Assembly: GCA_000934455.1 (NCBI GenBank)
Contig: KN887337.1
Coordinates: forward strand, 29,130 to 80,674
Reading direction: 5' to 3'
Length of the DNA stretch: 51,545 bases
DNA from: Apostichopus parvimensis
Lineage: Eukaryota; Echinodermata; Holothuroidea; Aspidochirotida; Stichopodidae
A program made the translations under genes and the position numbers. Shown one piece after another: positions 25,901 to 38,533 of the stretch. The notes beneath the pieces were generated by a model. The model ran no database searches and was not told where the DNA came from. It saw only the letters and a program-made list of their open reading frames with translations. Position 1 is the first letter of the stretch. Each line of letters begins with the position of its first letter.

Positions 25901-27806
25901 TTTACCCGGGACGTAATGATTGCAGAGCGGACAATATACATGCTACACCACGCATTCACCTCGCGTTAACAATACCTAGGTTCATATAATCTATCCAATG
26001 CTAATACGTGATACTCTTCTTTCGCAGGTGATACACCAGTGTGGGAACACATGGATCATGTTACGTATCAACTAGCTCGAAAACATTGTTCAATTGATCT
26101 TCAAAGTTTTTGCTGGGTAAAATATGAAATAGACAGTACCATTGTTGAGGGTAAAAGACTTAACATATATACCGCAGCGGCGAAAATGACGATAAATGAT
26201 GACACCACACAAGTGGAAGTTGGATACTACCCTGATCTTCCTGGATACGGTCGGGTATGTTCTCAGTTCTCAGTTTTATTTCACAGTATAAGATTCTAGA
26301 AACCTCGAAAGTAAATAGAATATTTATTCTCGATTTGTTTATAGATCCTTAGAGACAACGACAATATCTTTCTAGGACAACTGAAGCCATATGTATTTAT
26401 GAAAGAGAACGTAAAACCCCTCGAAATTCATTTTCATCGAATTGTTCCAAGGTCTTGGATGTACATCGAACCTGAAGACAACCCAAAGGTATATTTTGGG
26501 ATACGGCACCGTCGTGTCATATTTCTTAGTATTTTAAAATATCATTTTATTGTAATTTATAAGGCGTTTAACGTAATAGAGTGAGTCAAAGAGAAATACA
26601 AAAACTTATAACCGGTACTGTTGAGAAAATATTACAATTTGTCTTGAACTGTTTAGAGAAAAGCTGATCCAATTTTATATTTTATAAAAGATTGCAAAAA
26701 GTATCTTGTAAGTGTGTTTATACGAATTTTTTACCATTGGATTTCCTAATATGTCTCGATTCTGCTGCTTTTTTTTATAGCGTAAGCAGGTTACAATGTT
26801 TGTGAGGTTTTTCCGAACCGTATCTAAAATCAAAATGTTATTGTTAAGAATTGTTTATTAAATGTTTTAAGGAAATGGTTATTTTTTAAGCAGTGTACAA
26901 TGCAGCAAATGATAAATGCGATTTAGTTAGCGATTCCGTAAACGCTAAATGACCGTTTGTACCATTTCTTACTTGAGAAATTACTAGGTTATGTTGTTCA
27001 AAGTGAGTCACAAATTATGCAGCTCTATGTGTCAGTTTTGACGATACACATGACGATCTAAATGCCCAGTTTACATCTCTTTGCAAAGATTATTCCTTTC
27101 CGAAGTGTTGAGATTTCCGAGGAGAGATCGTGCCAGTTTACCTTTGTAGGGAAGGAAGACTCTGGTGCCAATATTCCCATGTGCATGTTCAACGTAGGAC
27201 AGAACAACAACACGATTGAGTTATCCATACGTCCAGAGGTTTGTTGCTCGATATACTTTGTAATTGTATGAAATGCCTGTCAACGGTTACAGCAATTAAG
27301 TTCAGATATGACGATTGCAAAGCAAAATTTCGGTGGGAGCCATTATGACACCAATATGAATAAAAAACTGTTTCTTTGCTACTCTGCCAAATTTCAACAT
27401 CTCGTCAATGCATGATTGATTGAACTCAACTTATATTGAATGCTAAGCTTTTCCTGAACTCTACGATAAGAATAACAGTAGGCGACAGATGGAAACCAAA
27501 ACTATTATTTTTCTATTACAATAGTCTCGTGTATATATGTCGGGATAAATGCTTTGTTTGCAGTCAACTTTCTCTGGCGGTCTATTTCATGTTTTATGTC
27601 TTCGTAGAAATATTAATTTTCTTTGTGTATTAAGTGAGTTAAATATTATGCAGATAAAAGAAACAACATGTTTACCAGGTTACTTTCACAGAATCTTGTA
27701 TGCTTTTCACTTTAAACGCTCTGAGGATATGATATCGAAAGATGCAGAAAATTCTGTGCAATCGAATGCAACTTTAGCAAGCAGAAAATGTCAACACTTT
27801 AAATAA
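10940..27806 (+). CDS. Beta-propeller / coiled-coil / ZU5-UPA protein, 17 coding exons, about 979 aa
   Basis: Exons: 10940-10968, 11282-12062, 13112-13280, 14097-14137, 14553-14678, 15934-16059, 16263-16385, 16717-16845, 17236-17361, 17998-18123, 18247-18372, 24389-24428, 24794-25117, 26028-26254, 26345-26488, 27089-27238, 27654-27806. Every junction has GT-AG borders and the phases close without a stop. Domains: NHL/six-blade-type propeller (residues about 11-270), linker (271-340), coiled coil (341-634), ZU5 (about 650-755), UPA-like region (757-930) and a short tail. No signal peptide or membrane span, so probably cytoplasmic; a signalling scaffold is inferred from ZU5-UPA relatives (UNC5, PIDD, ankyrin). 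No death domain follows UPA. The start MAESSLIQ is the first ATG after an acceptor-like TTTTAG at 10895, so an upstream untranslated exon is likely. A 4.8 kb transposon occupies intron 11. AATAAA overlaps the stop, and another lies at 28364. Confidence 0.85.
11282..12062 (+). CDS. Exon 2 of the propeller/ZU5 gene: the beta-propeller
   Basis: The whole propeller is one 781-base exon, entered in phase 2 and left in phase 0 at a GTGAGT donor. Blade-like repeats are visible: DDIAIGPSNELAICG, DMVVVNENVYICTESKGRAL followed by AFTFNGKLCMEFG, and SICVHERTGLVFVSWNAKNL followed by KIYSSTSGRVVRSV. Their form (hydrophobic strands, G/N turns, a closing strand naming the next step) fits the NHL/TolB-like propellers that follow coiled coils in TRIM proteins. 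Here the order is reversed: the propeller comes first. Assignment to NHL rather than WD40 is tentative. Confidence 0.75.
12606..12622. repeat. Poly-C run of 17
   Basis: A 17-base cytosine homopolymer lies in intron 2 of the propeller/ZU5 gene. Its exact length is likely to be unreliable in assembly. Confidence 0.9.
14553..18372 (+). CDS. Exons 5-11 of the propeller/ZU5 gene: coiled coil in 42-codon units
   Basis: Seven consecutive exons measure 126, 126, 123, 129, 126, 126 and 126 bases, all phase 0 at both ends. Forty-two residues is exactly six heptads. Sequence is Lys/Glu/Leu-rich, for example LNMKLKELEDENKKMKQDRK, SSLETEKLTLQDQIRAEKK and TKKELEQVKQNIEKLREKQE. The 16717 start uses a TCTCTTTAAG acceptor; this keeps phase and unit length, and its first residues (TNRIFIAS) are the least coiled-coil-like. 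Likely role: oligomerisation or a spacer between propeller and ZU5. Confidence 0.8.
20053..20203. other. Assembly gap, 151 N
   Basis: Unknown sequence interrupts the 3' part of the decayed antisense gene in the 4.8 kb element. Translated frames across it are meaningless. Confidence 1.
20204..23418 (-). pseudogene. Decayed multi-exon SAM-like gene carried antisense in the 4.8 kb element
   Basis: Exon pieces on the minus strand: 23418-23318 starts with ATG, reads MADEFVSAVLKRWEMPELCA and resembles a SAM domain start; 22353-22290 encodes AIIPNWPNFLHLEKTLDALT; 21207-21092 encodes EKKNLAFFLLPLLFRGRAKK and ends FIDDQP at a GTAAGC donor. The last two join in phase at a shared Asp codon. A distal piece from about 20500 to 20204 reads ERPQPFILC, then after a one-base frameshift HFFVIIERHPIMQSSLLKAV, then an in-frame stop in DYLI*S, then FVLDINFQTQ...GAFVAN into the gap. 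I could not join exon 1 to the second piece in phase. The set resembles uncharacterised SAM proteins common in fish and marine invertebrates (from memory). Function unknown. Confidence 0.6.
24794..25117 (+). CDS. Exon 13 of the propeller/ZU5 gene: ZU5 domain
   Basis: The exon encodes a near-complete ZU5 domain: IIGHEGGVLELI, then IRIEIPRGALKEPTKIEMRI, STAIVELLPNNLKLLCSAQL and TLPHCLL. The GG.L, IP.GAL and V.L.P spacing matches ZU5 domains of UNC5, PIDD and ankyrins. The frame stays open to 25143, but a GTTGGA donor at 25118 joins HHKEG in phase to DTPVWEHMD of the next exon, so the splice is preferred over the terminal reading. Confidence 0.85.
26028..27238 (+). CDS. Exons 14-16 of the propeller/ZU5 gene: UPA-like region
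   Basis: Three exons (26028-26254, 26345-26488, 27089-27238) carry the module that normally follows ZU5. CSIDLQSFCWVKYEID resembles the end of ZU5, and GKRLNIYTAAAKM resembles the start of UPA, followed by beta-strand-rich sequence (QLKPYVFMKE, PLEIHFHRI, CQFTFVGKED). The last exon (27654-27806) adds 50 residues and a stop and has no death-domain helices. UPA assignment rests on order and pattern, not on a profile search. Confidence 0.65.
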
Positions 27807-30800
27807 ACTTGTTAAAGTGTTACCTCTGTTTTGTTCACTTGTGCTATTTGCTCCCTGACACCACTATGGAATGACGCACGTTTCATATGTGACGATGCTT
27901 ATACCTTATGCATACTGAGCATAAACCAAAGTTTGGTTATTCAAATTTTACAGGTGGTAAATTGGAAATCAACGAGGCAATCACTAATCAATTGACTAAC
28001 AATATGATAAACATACAATTATTTAGAAATAATATGGAAATGGAGTGTCTCTCAGTGGATTATTTATTAACTTATTTGAATATTTTATGAGACCAACAAG
28101 GGAGATCCTCATGACACCTTAAGCTTTGTCATATGTATCGAAGAATGCCAGTCATATTTCGAGACATGTTCACCCTTACTCTGGGAATCAATCATGATAC
28201 TAGAGAACTCGAAATAATTAAGGAATCTTAAAGCTGGATCTCAAAATATATATTTTTGAACAGAACTTTGTTGAATGGAAATTAATGACCAAGGCAAATG
28301 TATGTTCCGGAACAGTGAAAAGAAGTTTCAGCTTCATATGTTATTCGAACCGGGGCCTCCCGCAATAAAGATATTTTGGAAGATAGATCGTGTATACGTC
28401 ATTGAGCAAATGTTTCTGGAGAAATGTGTATTACAATATTAGAATGCCACATCGAATGGCTTATCTACACTGAAGACGAGAAAATATAGATGATGAATGT
28501 GTATTAATAAATTATCGATTCATTTTTCTTCTTTCCCAGGTACTCGAGGAGTGAATGGTGAGCAACCTCAATGGAAGAATCAGATACTCAAAATACAACT
28601 GTATTAAACTTATTTAACGAGTCCAGGACTTATCTTAGGATGTCTGACAGTTCTAAACGGAATAGATTACTGTAAATGATGCTAGAAACGTTTAAATTTT
28701 AAATATATTTCAGATGAAGAAAAGTAAATTTGTATTTTAAGATTTTCTAGTTCATACGACTCTTCTGCATATTTAGGTGGTAAAACATCGTTTCAATCTG
28801 TTCAAATAAGAGGTTTGCTGTATAATGTTGTGATTGACAAGACGTCTAGGTCAGTGTTCCTTGGAAGGGTAATGGTGACAACTTGACATCTTGGAGAAAG
28901 TCCTTTTGAATCTTAAGTAAAGTATGACGTTAAACGAACTTGCGTGAGAATATATCATTAACTAATGTCAATTCAGTATGCAAACTAGAAATTTATTACT
29001 AATCGGAAACAGTCGAACGGAAACAAAAGTGTGTCTCCTTATTGATCTACTCCATCCAATACCCAGTTACTTAGCACTGCGGACAATAGGAACCGTGCAT
29101 CTGTTGAGTACTTTACAAGAAAACTACTTTGTTTTGTGTTTCTTCAACCCTTTAAGCAGCTGCCACTGGAACTACAACATATCTAATTCAAATATCAACA
29201 CCACCATATTTCCTTTAGCCATACATCAATGTTTCAAAGGCTTCTTTGTAAAGCTTAATAAAATCATACTAAAACGTCTCATTACTTCTCAATGATATCC
29301 TCGTTGTATGTAGATTGATAAATATGATGACAATTATGACAAATAAGTTGATCTACACATTTTCGTACTCTCAATAAAGTAAACATAACACACACAACAC
29401 ACGTAATCTATTTTTTCTGTTTTAGGCCATGAAAGATAAAACAAGAAAACATCAATATTTCATTTAATTTTAATAGAGCTCTCGATCTTATTAAGCTCCA
29501 ATCTTCAGAAGCAAAGTCGACATTTATTCAAATTCTTCATATTTATTCTTATATGTACGTCGTTGTCATTTTTGTAAAATATGGGGCATACACTTCGGTG
29601 AATTTTAAATATGAATTTCAACATTTCGACTGCAATACTATACTATACTTTAGCCATTTGCACCACTGTTATGGGAATGTCTCCTAAGAGCACGGGTATA
29701 CTTGCAAGAAGTTTCCTTTTTAATGTACTTCGTCGGTTACGAATTGTAAAGCAAAAATATACTAATTATAGTGCTTTCCAGATTATACGTTGCCGGACAA
29801 AGAATGGGAAATTTTAGCCGACATTTACTTAAAAGGGATTTGAACAATTAAATCCTGCCAACTTGGAAGTGATTTGGTGCCTTTCGGGGTAGGATGGGAT
29901 CGTTCGCACCCAAGACCCGCTTAATTTGTACGGACATCGTGATCGATGCATCGGCGAATTATAAGGCTCTCCTACAACTACAACTTTTACTTTTTTATTG
30001 AAAGGATCACTTCATATTGAACAATTTTATCTGTTAGTAAATGACATATTTTGAAGCAGCATTGTATTATTTTATTGTTGTTACGTGATGTGTACCTAAG
30101 TAATAAAATGTTCTTTGATGAGAACGTGTTGCCTGTATTTTGTATTGGTTTTATGACTAATTAATAAAACCGATGCTCAAGCCATTTTCAGTGTTACTGT
30201 CATGTGGATTATTAATGTAACTACCATGAGTCGTGGGTTCGAGCACTTGCTGACTAATCTGAGATGAGTTTATCATCCAGACGAAATCCGTTATTTTCCA
30301 AATCATTTAAAGGAATGAAAATGGTCATTTTAAAATGTAGGCTTTTCGGATTCTACCTTATACAAATGTAAATAAATAGGCCCTCCAGACCGATAAAGCA
30401 CTGTGTAAATAGTGATTTGAAAATGGATACAACCTTTATAATATGTACACTTCCACGTGGCAACCAAGTATTTGAAACTAGCAGCTACATCCCCTCGAAC
30501 TTATATCGATCTAGAACGGGCGGTACTTAGAGTCAAGTACAAGGGAGTCATTCTATACTTCTGCTGTAGTGAAAATCACCATAAAAAGTGTACTCACCAT
30601 TGTTCCCTGCTTAGGATATAACACTTGTACAGTATTTTGCGAGCCTATAGTCAGTTTGCATATGCCTACACATATTATAAATACTAGATATTTCTAAATC
30701 TATTACTATTGCTATTAAAAGATAGTAAATCCAGCATGACACTAACGCCTTCCCCAACGCAAGTTGAAAACATACACTACATATGATTTCTTGTTACATA

Positions 30801-33800
30801 GCCTTTCATTTCCGGTTGATTTCTATATTGAATCAGTATTTGAATGATTCGAGCAAATAAACATTACGTTAAGGGAAACATTTTCTTAGCTTAAGTTGCA
30901 AAAGGTCACCGAATTTTCTTAGCTTAAGTCGAGTGGGAATAACTGAATAACCACCACTAGCTCTAAGGTACTTATCATGTACAAAATAAAGAACGATTTC
31001 ATCAACAGGAATAGTGTAGGCATACCATCAGAATAATAGAGGGCGACATACTTTGTCGTCTTGATAAGAACTTAATTTCACCACAAATTTTTGCCACAGT
31101 TTGCAGACTGCACCGTATTTATTGAAGTTCATTCGGTCATAGCACTGAAATTCACCACAATGTATGTAGGCGTTAAAAGAGCGAGAAAGTTCCCCGACCA
31201 AAGTTGAGGGCTTTATAAGAACATAAAGGTGTTTCTGATGTTATATTTGTTGACATATGTCTGTAGGTAGAACGCTACAACTTAGTATCTTTGCGATTTT
31301 TTATGACATTCAAGCTGACCCGTTCTTCAATATTAAGAGTTTGAGTGCCTGCTTTACCCATTTGATGCCTAATTAATTAAACCGTTAGTCTCTTGCACCA
31401 TAAATCCTTTTTGCTGATGTCTGTATATTGCAATAAACATTCAATGAACCATTAAAAAATGTGTAAGCTCCAAAGAAAAGAAACAAAAATCCATGATATA
31501 TTATACTTTCCAAAAACATGTGCAACTGATTTGAAATGCATTTTCAAATAACTTCAGGCGATAAAGGTATCTCAGTTTAATATTAATGTTTGTATTATTT
31601 CTGATAAGTTAACCTAAGCTATTTTCATGTATATAATCATATTAATATGACTGATAAAGCTAAACAAATTAGCAGTGACAGTTGACTTTCTGAACTGCAT
31701 GTTGTTTGATGTTCGAGCAGCTATCCTTTATGGTAGTCTAATACTGGCAACCGGTGTAACCGTTTAGCGGTGATAACATCGGTTCAAATGAATTTTTAAA
31801 ACACTGCATTGTATGCTAATACATTCATCTTTGTCGACGAAATGGCGGCAATTTTCTGCGCAGTCTTCAACAATGTTTACGTAGATCAACTTAACAAAAA
31901 CAAATCAAACAGACTTTGGACCTTGTAGAACTAACTAATATATATTTTCAGTATAATTATGAACGGGGGTTTGCGTTGCAACTGTGATTCCATATCAATA
32001 TAAGTTAATGTATGAATGTAACGTAGAGTGTTCACATTTAATATGTAAAAGTAAATGATAATAGCAGAATATATTTTCGTTAAATTTATGATCGCGTGTC
32101 GCGACTCCTGATCCTGTAATTCTTTTAACTACACAAATACAAGCACACAAGAAATATTTACATTTCATAGTTTTTAAATTGAATATCCTTTCACAAATTA
32201 TATGAACATAACCTACAAAGAAATCGTTACCATATAAAAATCATTATAGCAGCAGTGAATTGGTACAAAATCAGATAACCAATATCAGCATTTCGGAAGA
32301 TTGTCCTATTTTATGTGTATATATATAGGAAGATAACTCCTGTATATGTTCGAGATAGTCTTTATGTCTTCTCTATTTATGACAGTCTGTTGCGTCATCC
32401 CTATGCTTAACCTCACATCAATAATATGAAATTTAAAAATCTTTTACGACAATATAGCTAATATCATGATGTCATGTCTGTGATCAGGACAATATCATAC
32501 CATCCGTGGCAGCAGTAAAACTAACGCATGTAATATTTATTACATATTTAGTGTGTTAGTCAATAGTGTACAATTATTAACTGTGATAAGATACAATTAA
32601 TTGTACAAACAGACCTGCAGTTGATTAAAAATACTAATAGTGTATTCTCAAAGGAATACATTATAGATTGAAGCTGACAACCGCGATGTTTTTATTGTTT
32701 AAAGTTTCACATGTTGTACTGATGGCTAAGAAATTAAGGTAGGTTGTAAATATGGTATGCGAGGTAATGCAGCCTCACGGTGAATGTTGTTAGAATAGCC
32801 GAGACTCCATTCTAAGTAGCTCACTTGTATTAACACAATCACATTTTCTTTTTTCCGCAGTGAAGTATAAAAAAAACAGAATTCATGCTAGCATCTTAAA
32901 GAGTCGTATTGTCACGGTATTTTGTAAAATGCAAAATTTGTATTCTTGCATATCATTAGTCCAAAATTCAGGGGAAAAAACGTTACAAATATGACTAAGC
33001 ATGACACTAACGATACAATATCCAACCCATCTGCCATGGAGTGTTCCCGCTAATATATTTCAGAAAAAAATATCACCGATTTGCACTATTTGGTCATAAT
33101 TGCATATTTTAACGTTAATTATGTGTGCACACGTTCTACATGTTTTCGGTCCATTCACTGCGATTATACCAAAAGGGATGGAAAACCGCGGATATCCGAC
33201 CGACATAATTAGTTAAGATACCAGCAAGATTGTTGAAGTTTAAGAATAATTAAAACTGCGATTTTTTTTGTATTAATCATGAACAACCAAGGAAAATACA
33301 AAACAACATTCCACCAAAGCGTTTTGGTACTGAACTGAGTTACATGCTTGAGAAAACGGAAGTTTGGGAATTAGACATATGTAAAGTGCCTAATTGGGTA
33401 TGTGGTCTAGCTATGTTGGATGCATCAACCTAAAGTAAATCCTTGACGTCACAACAATCTTCACACAGTTGTTGCTTCTTTTTGTCGGGAGGGCAGAAGC
33501 AGGTTAGTTTGTAGCCTCTAGACTGTATAAGTATATGGTTAGATAACCTGCAGTTTAGTACACCTTTCTAGCTGTTTCCGGAAAATGTGAGAAACCTTTG
33601 AACCAACCCAAAAATAGTTACTATGCAAAATGTATAGCCTTGATTTTCTCCTAGCACTGCTCCGCCTATTTCTTAAAAGAGAAAGATTAAACCTACTTTG
33701 CCATACCTTACAAATGTTAACTTTTATGAAATGATAACGAAAAAAAATTGTGGTATGTAAGGCACGTCTGAAAAACCAATGAGTTTGTTTTTAGATGCCA

Positions 33801-34751
33801 GGATGGTGAAACGTGTGTACATGCTATAGATATGTTCACCAAATCGAAACCAAAATACAATGTTTGACTTGGTGTTGATTTATTTCATAATTTATGATAG
33901 TAATATTTATTCTGTTAGAATACATAAATATCTTGTGTAAGGTTCATACCATAAGTTGATTTATGATTGGACTTTGCATTGCAATAAACGACTGTGAACC
34001 TGTGTGGATACGCTTCACTCAATGCAAGTAAAAAAGGGAGGAGTGACGCCCGTTTCTTCTTCACTTTGATATGCTTTTGTGCGTGTGTGTGTTAATTCGT
34101 GTGCATTTTAAATTAGATCTCACCAATGGAATGTATCACATGACTCTTTTTATATGAAAACATCACAAAGTTAAGTACTCTGAGAAGTAAAGCCATTACA
34201 CACACGCAACCCCATTCTAGTGTTGAAGCAATAACCACTTCGCACTTAAAAAAGCAAACTACATTTGTTCAACGACTCGAATATTTTACAAATTAAACAA
34301 ATTAGCAAAGCATACTTATATTACATGTAAAAAATGTTGCAGTTAATATTGTTAACATTACCAGTGGTAACAAACACTTGCAGTAGGTTACAGTACTAAA
34401 GTTAACTAATCGTATGCAGGAACACATCTTTGGACTTGACAAACATTTTTTTAACATGCTTTCATCGTACTGTTAACCTACTAATAAACTGAGAATATGA
34501 GGATATTGTTAAATATGATAATTTTAACCAAAGAACTTTTAAGCATGTAAGAAAAATTCCATCCCGAACTTTAACACTAAATATTCAATTTTAATATTTA
34601 AGAACTAACATATTTTGTTAATCCGTAGTGGCTGCGAGTAGTAGACATGGTTAAATAATATTATTACAGAATGCCACATGTTGTTCAAATGATTCGAGTT
34701 TGTTAGTTGAAGTTAAATCTCTACGTGTTAGATGCTATAATATTGTTTGAC
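27807..34751. other. Long AT-rich intergenic stretch, no gene seen
   Basis: It begins as the 3' flank of the propeller/ZU5 gene (AATAAA at 28364-28369). Frames at 27908-28090, 28978-29295 and 29611-29817 lack splice borders, domains or coding composition. A GTGGGTTCGAGCAC string near 30232 resembles a pol III B box, but no tRNA fold surrounds it. I see no transposon ends. Confidence 0.5.
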
Positions 34752-37700
34752 CCCGAATTAATTCTGCACCTTATGGAAAGGCTTTTCATTACCTTAAATT
34801 TATATGACCAGTACGTCAGTTAGAAACCAGGTGTAATTGACTACTTCATATTAATTATCCTTTCGCATAACAATTAGCACACTGAAAACTCAGACTTCAA
34901 TAATTATATCATGACTAAATGAGGAAATTAACTGACAGGGGTAATAGGAAAGTGAAAAATAAACTTGTAATGTAACTTCGAATACTGTAATCTCAAAATC
35001 ATTGGTGGATGATTATTTCTTTTGTCAGTTCACACAAAACGATTTTCAATACAGTGAATAAGTAGTATTGTTTAAATCTCACTTTACTTACAGTATACGA
35101 AACAAAAAACGATTGAGACTAGAACGTATCACAATGTAGTTGAAAATGATGAATACATGAAGAAAGTGTTTTTCTTGTCTATGTATATATTTGTTTTCAA
35201 AGTATATAATAGCAACAAAAGTAAAAGTAAAGAGAACAACAGAAACAATCTACAAGAGCTCTTGTCAGCTATTTTTTATTAATATGCGAAAAATAGTCAA
35301 AAGGAAACTCACTTAATATATTTTGTTGTAACTATAATCATGATGACGAGGCATGCTATCAGTAAAACATCCACTTGAGAATCTTATTGCGATTCAAAAC
35401 TGAATGGTGTTAGTAATTTACCGATAGTTTATGATACCTCAATAGTTCAAAACTCTGGAACTATTTAGGGAATTTCATCTTTGCATTATTTGCTTTTGCT
35501 GATGCAATGTATTTAACGACGATCTAAGGACATGGCGACCAGCCAGTAACTCGTTGATGCCTTGACCTGATTGGTAATGATCAAAGCGTTTGTTACTGCA
35601 AAACCACAATTCATCTCAATTATTTTCATTACACTTAGTGCTGTTATGACTAAAAAGAAAGAGCAGTTCTGATGACAAGGGAGAGTTAAATGTGTTTTGG
35701 TGAAAACTACTTCTCAACTATAAGGCAATATTTCCTCATCCTTGATGACTTGGTAATTGTTAACGTTCATGTTTGATTGGCCTTGTTGGAACCCTGCCAA
35801 GTTGTCTCGCTGAGAAAATAAAATGTGAGGAAAGTAATGTAAGCATGACTATCGATTATAAATGCAATAGAACAACCTCCGTACTTATACAATACGATGG
35901 TGTTTTGCATGTTTCTGTATTCATTCGTAAGTAAAACAGAAAACTTAATTCAGAATGACCGTGGAAACCTATTGCGTCAAAAATATCAATATTGTTAGGA
36001 CACTAATTTTTCAAGCCTGCATTAACTCACTGGGAAAAAAATGAAAACAATTCAACAACTGGCAAATGTGGAGGGAATATATTTGAACTATAAATCGTCC
36101 GCTTGTAAAATTTGAACCACATAATAATCACCTAAAACAAAAACTTCACAAATAATATAATATAACATCAAAGTCATTTTACGCACCTCCATTCTTCACG
36201 AAATTTTGCAACCTGTTAAAGAGAAAAGCAAGGATGTTAACTCTACAATCTGTTAATATCGATATTCAAGTTTTGCTTAAGGATTTATCCAGTTTGTCTA
36301 CAAACGATGTTGTATCGCCAATTCAGTCAGATTGCTCTCATGAGAATCCTGCTAGGATCAAACATGATTTCATCTAACCATTCTACATTGTTTTGAGCTT
36401 ATTAATGCTCAATTGCGTATAGTTTGGGCGGAGTTTATTCTTGTAAAAAATGCCTCCAACAACGACCTTTAAAAGTGTAATAAATCATCACTACAAGTTT
36501 GTTCTCACCTCCTTTATGTAATCTTTCTTCCTCAGCATCTTCTTTCCATATCGTTGCTTGAAAAAAATACAGAAAATATTTAACACTTTGTACCTTATTT
36601 AAAAAAATGTAGTCTCCTTTTACTTCTGCATTCTTTTCTTTAGTTGGTTGTTTTTATATTATGTTATTTGAAAAATAATAAAAAACACCTCACCAAACTG
36701 GAGACTTAATTTGAAACTTTGGTTCTGTTTTCGAAAAGTCATATTACTTCGCCGTTGTTTCATTTATTTTTGAAAAGTGCATATCAATTGAAATCACGCG
36801 GGCTTTCCTTTGCTTTCCTTCGTAAATGTTGTCAACAATCATCCTCAGTTTACTGTGTTAAGCAGTGATTATTATGTTGTAATTTGTATGTAGATTAACT
36901 ATATTACTTTACTCACCTTCCAGTTTCCTGATGGAAGTAACGAATACCAAGTCGCCGTTGGTATCCACGCAACTATAGAGCAAATTATTGGATAGTGTTA
37001 CTTTTCAACACTTACAGTAAAACAAAAGTATTTATAGAGAGAATACAGTAAAAGTATCTTCATTTACTGAGCATTACTGATAATTTCAAATGTGCCTATG
37101 CTGTCTATCGAAGATTTTACGTACCATTAATATCCTGTTGTTGCAGCTTTCCTATCAGGGCAGTGTCCTCAAACGAGAAAGGTAGTAGGCAACAGTCAAA
37201 TCTTTAAAAAAAAATGTATTTCATCAAAATCACACTTCTAATTAACAATTTGGTTAATATATAGTATATCTAGCTTTCCAAACATAATATTATAGTAAGA
37301 CTATAGTGTTCATTTAATATAGAAAAGCATTCACATAACATTTTAAACATATAATGCCTTACCATTATGTGCAGAGCAAACAAGGAAACACGTACGAATA
37401 TATGTGATCACAAACACACAACTATAGATTGCTTACGTCATATTTTGTAGCCCATCACATAGTAAACAGAATTCTAGAATACTAGTAGTTGTGTCCAAGA
37501 GAAATTCTCTTCCCATTTCAGTAATCTTGAGCTCCTTGATGTACTGAAGTTTATCCACGTGTAAGCCAGATGTCAGTTGGATGTGTTCTTTTCCTACATT
37601 GACACTGCTGAAACAGTTCTCTAGATGAAAGCAATCAATTGCTACCTAAACATGCAACAGATGAAAACAAAAGATAATTGTATCAGATAATGTTACCACT

Positions 37701-38483
37701 CATTAGGCAGATATTTTTTTATTGAGTCAATGTTTTATTAAGACTCCAGCAATGTGTTCAATAAACGTTTACCTTCAGAGCGTTCTGTCTAGCTTATCGT
37801 TAACGAAAAGCAGCTAGTTTGCTTTCATCATTGAAATTAAATAACGATAGTGCAATGAAAGGCATAGTGCATTTAATTGCAAAAGATACATCATCACATG
37901 CAATTACAAAATATTCATTTGTTATTAGAAAACAAACTATAGTTACCTTCTTTCTGGATGCAATATCGATAAGCTGCACGATTGATTGCTGTAGCAAACG
38001 ACTGCTTTCTGAGCTTATTAAAACAGTTTCTGAACAGAAGTCTTGAAGAGTGCTTTCAATGGACTCGGTGTTTCCAGTCTGCTCGAGAATACACAATGTT
38101 GCAAACGTTTCGCCATCTTCTATGCTTTTAAGATACTTGATGATATTTTCCCCACTCTCTGAGTTTATGCCACATGCAAAGCGATAGACATACTGAAGAT
38201 TCGACGGATCCAAGTTCTTCAGTGTTCTTCTCAGTTCGGTTGGTGTAGCTTTATCCGCGTATCGCGATAAATAATGTGCTGCATGCCACTCAAGAAATAG
38301 CTTGTGATAGAAAGTTACTTTTGTTATTGCACAAGGGATCTCAGAGTTTAAACCGGATGCATCATCGAAATGCAACAATGTTTCCTCGCCTAGTAGCATC
38401 CCAACGCAAACGTAGTGCTCATAAAACTCTTTTCCGACTTTAGCACATAGCTCTTCTTTTATCCAAAAGAGTTTGTCGGTTTC
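34752..38483. repeat. Copy 1 of a 3,732-base duplication, probably an assembly artefact
   Basis: This stretch reads the same as 38534-42265 (constant offset 3782), introns and intergenic DNA included, up to the 50-N gap. It contains the C-terminal exons of the NACHT gene on the minus strand and stops abruptly inside the NACHT exon at 38483. The second copy is joined to the rest of that exon. I read this as one locus assembled twice across a scaffold join. The apparent 199-codon frame at 37800-38399 is the cut copy of the NACHT exon and should not be counted as a gene. Confidence 0.9.
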
Positions 38484-38533
38484 NNNNNNNNNNNNNNNNN
38501 NNNNNNNNNNNNNNNNNNNNNNNNNNNNNNNNN
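38484..38533. other. Assembly gap, exactly 50 N
   Basis: A round-number gap lies between two identical 3,732-base stretches, as expected where two overlapping contigs were placed end to end instead of merged. Confidence 1.

Noticed and set aside
28978..29295. A 105-codon + frame downstream of the propeller/ZU5 gene
   Set aside because: No domain, splice borders or paralogue; the composition looks random.
30225..30250. tRNA-like B box (GGTTCGAGC)
   Set aside because: No A box at the right distance and no cloverleaf stems.
37800..38399. A 199-codon NACHT-gene frame that could be taken for a second NLR gene
   Set aside because: It is the cut copy of exon 8 inside the apparently identical 3,732-base duplication and ends at the 50-N gap; an assembly artefact is more likely than a second gene.
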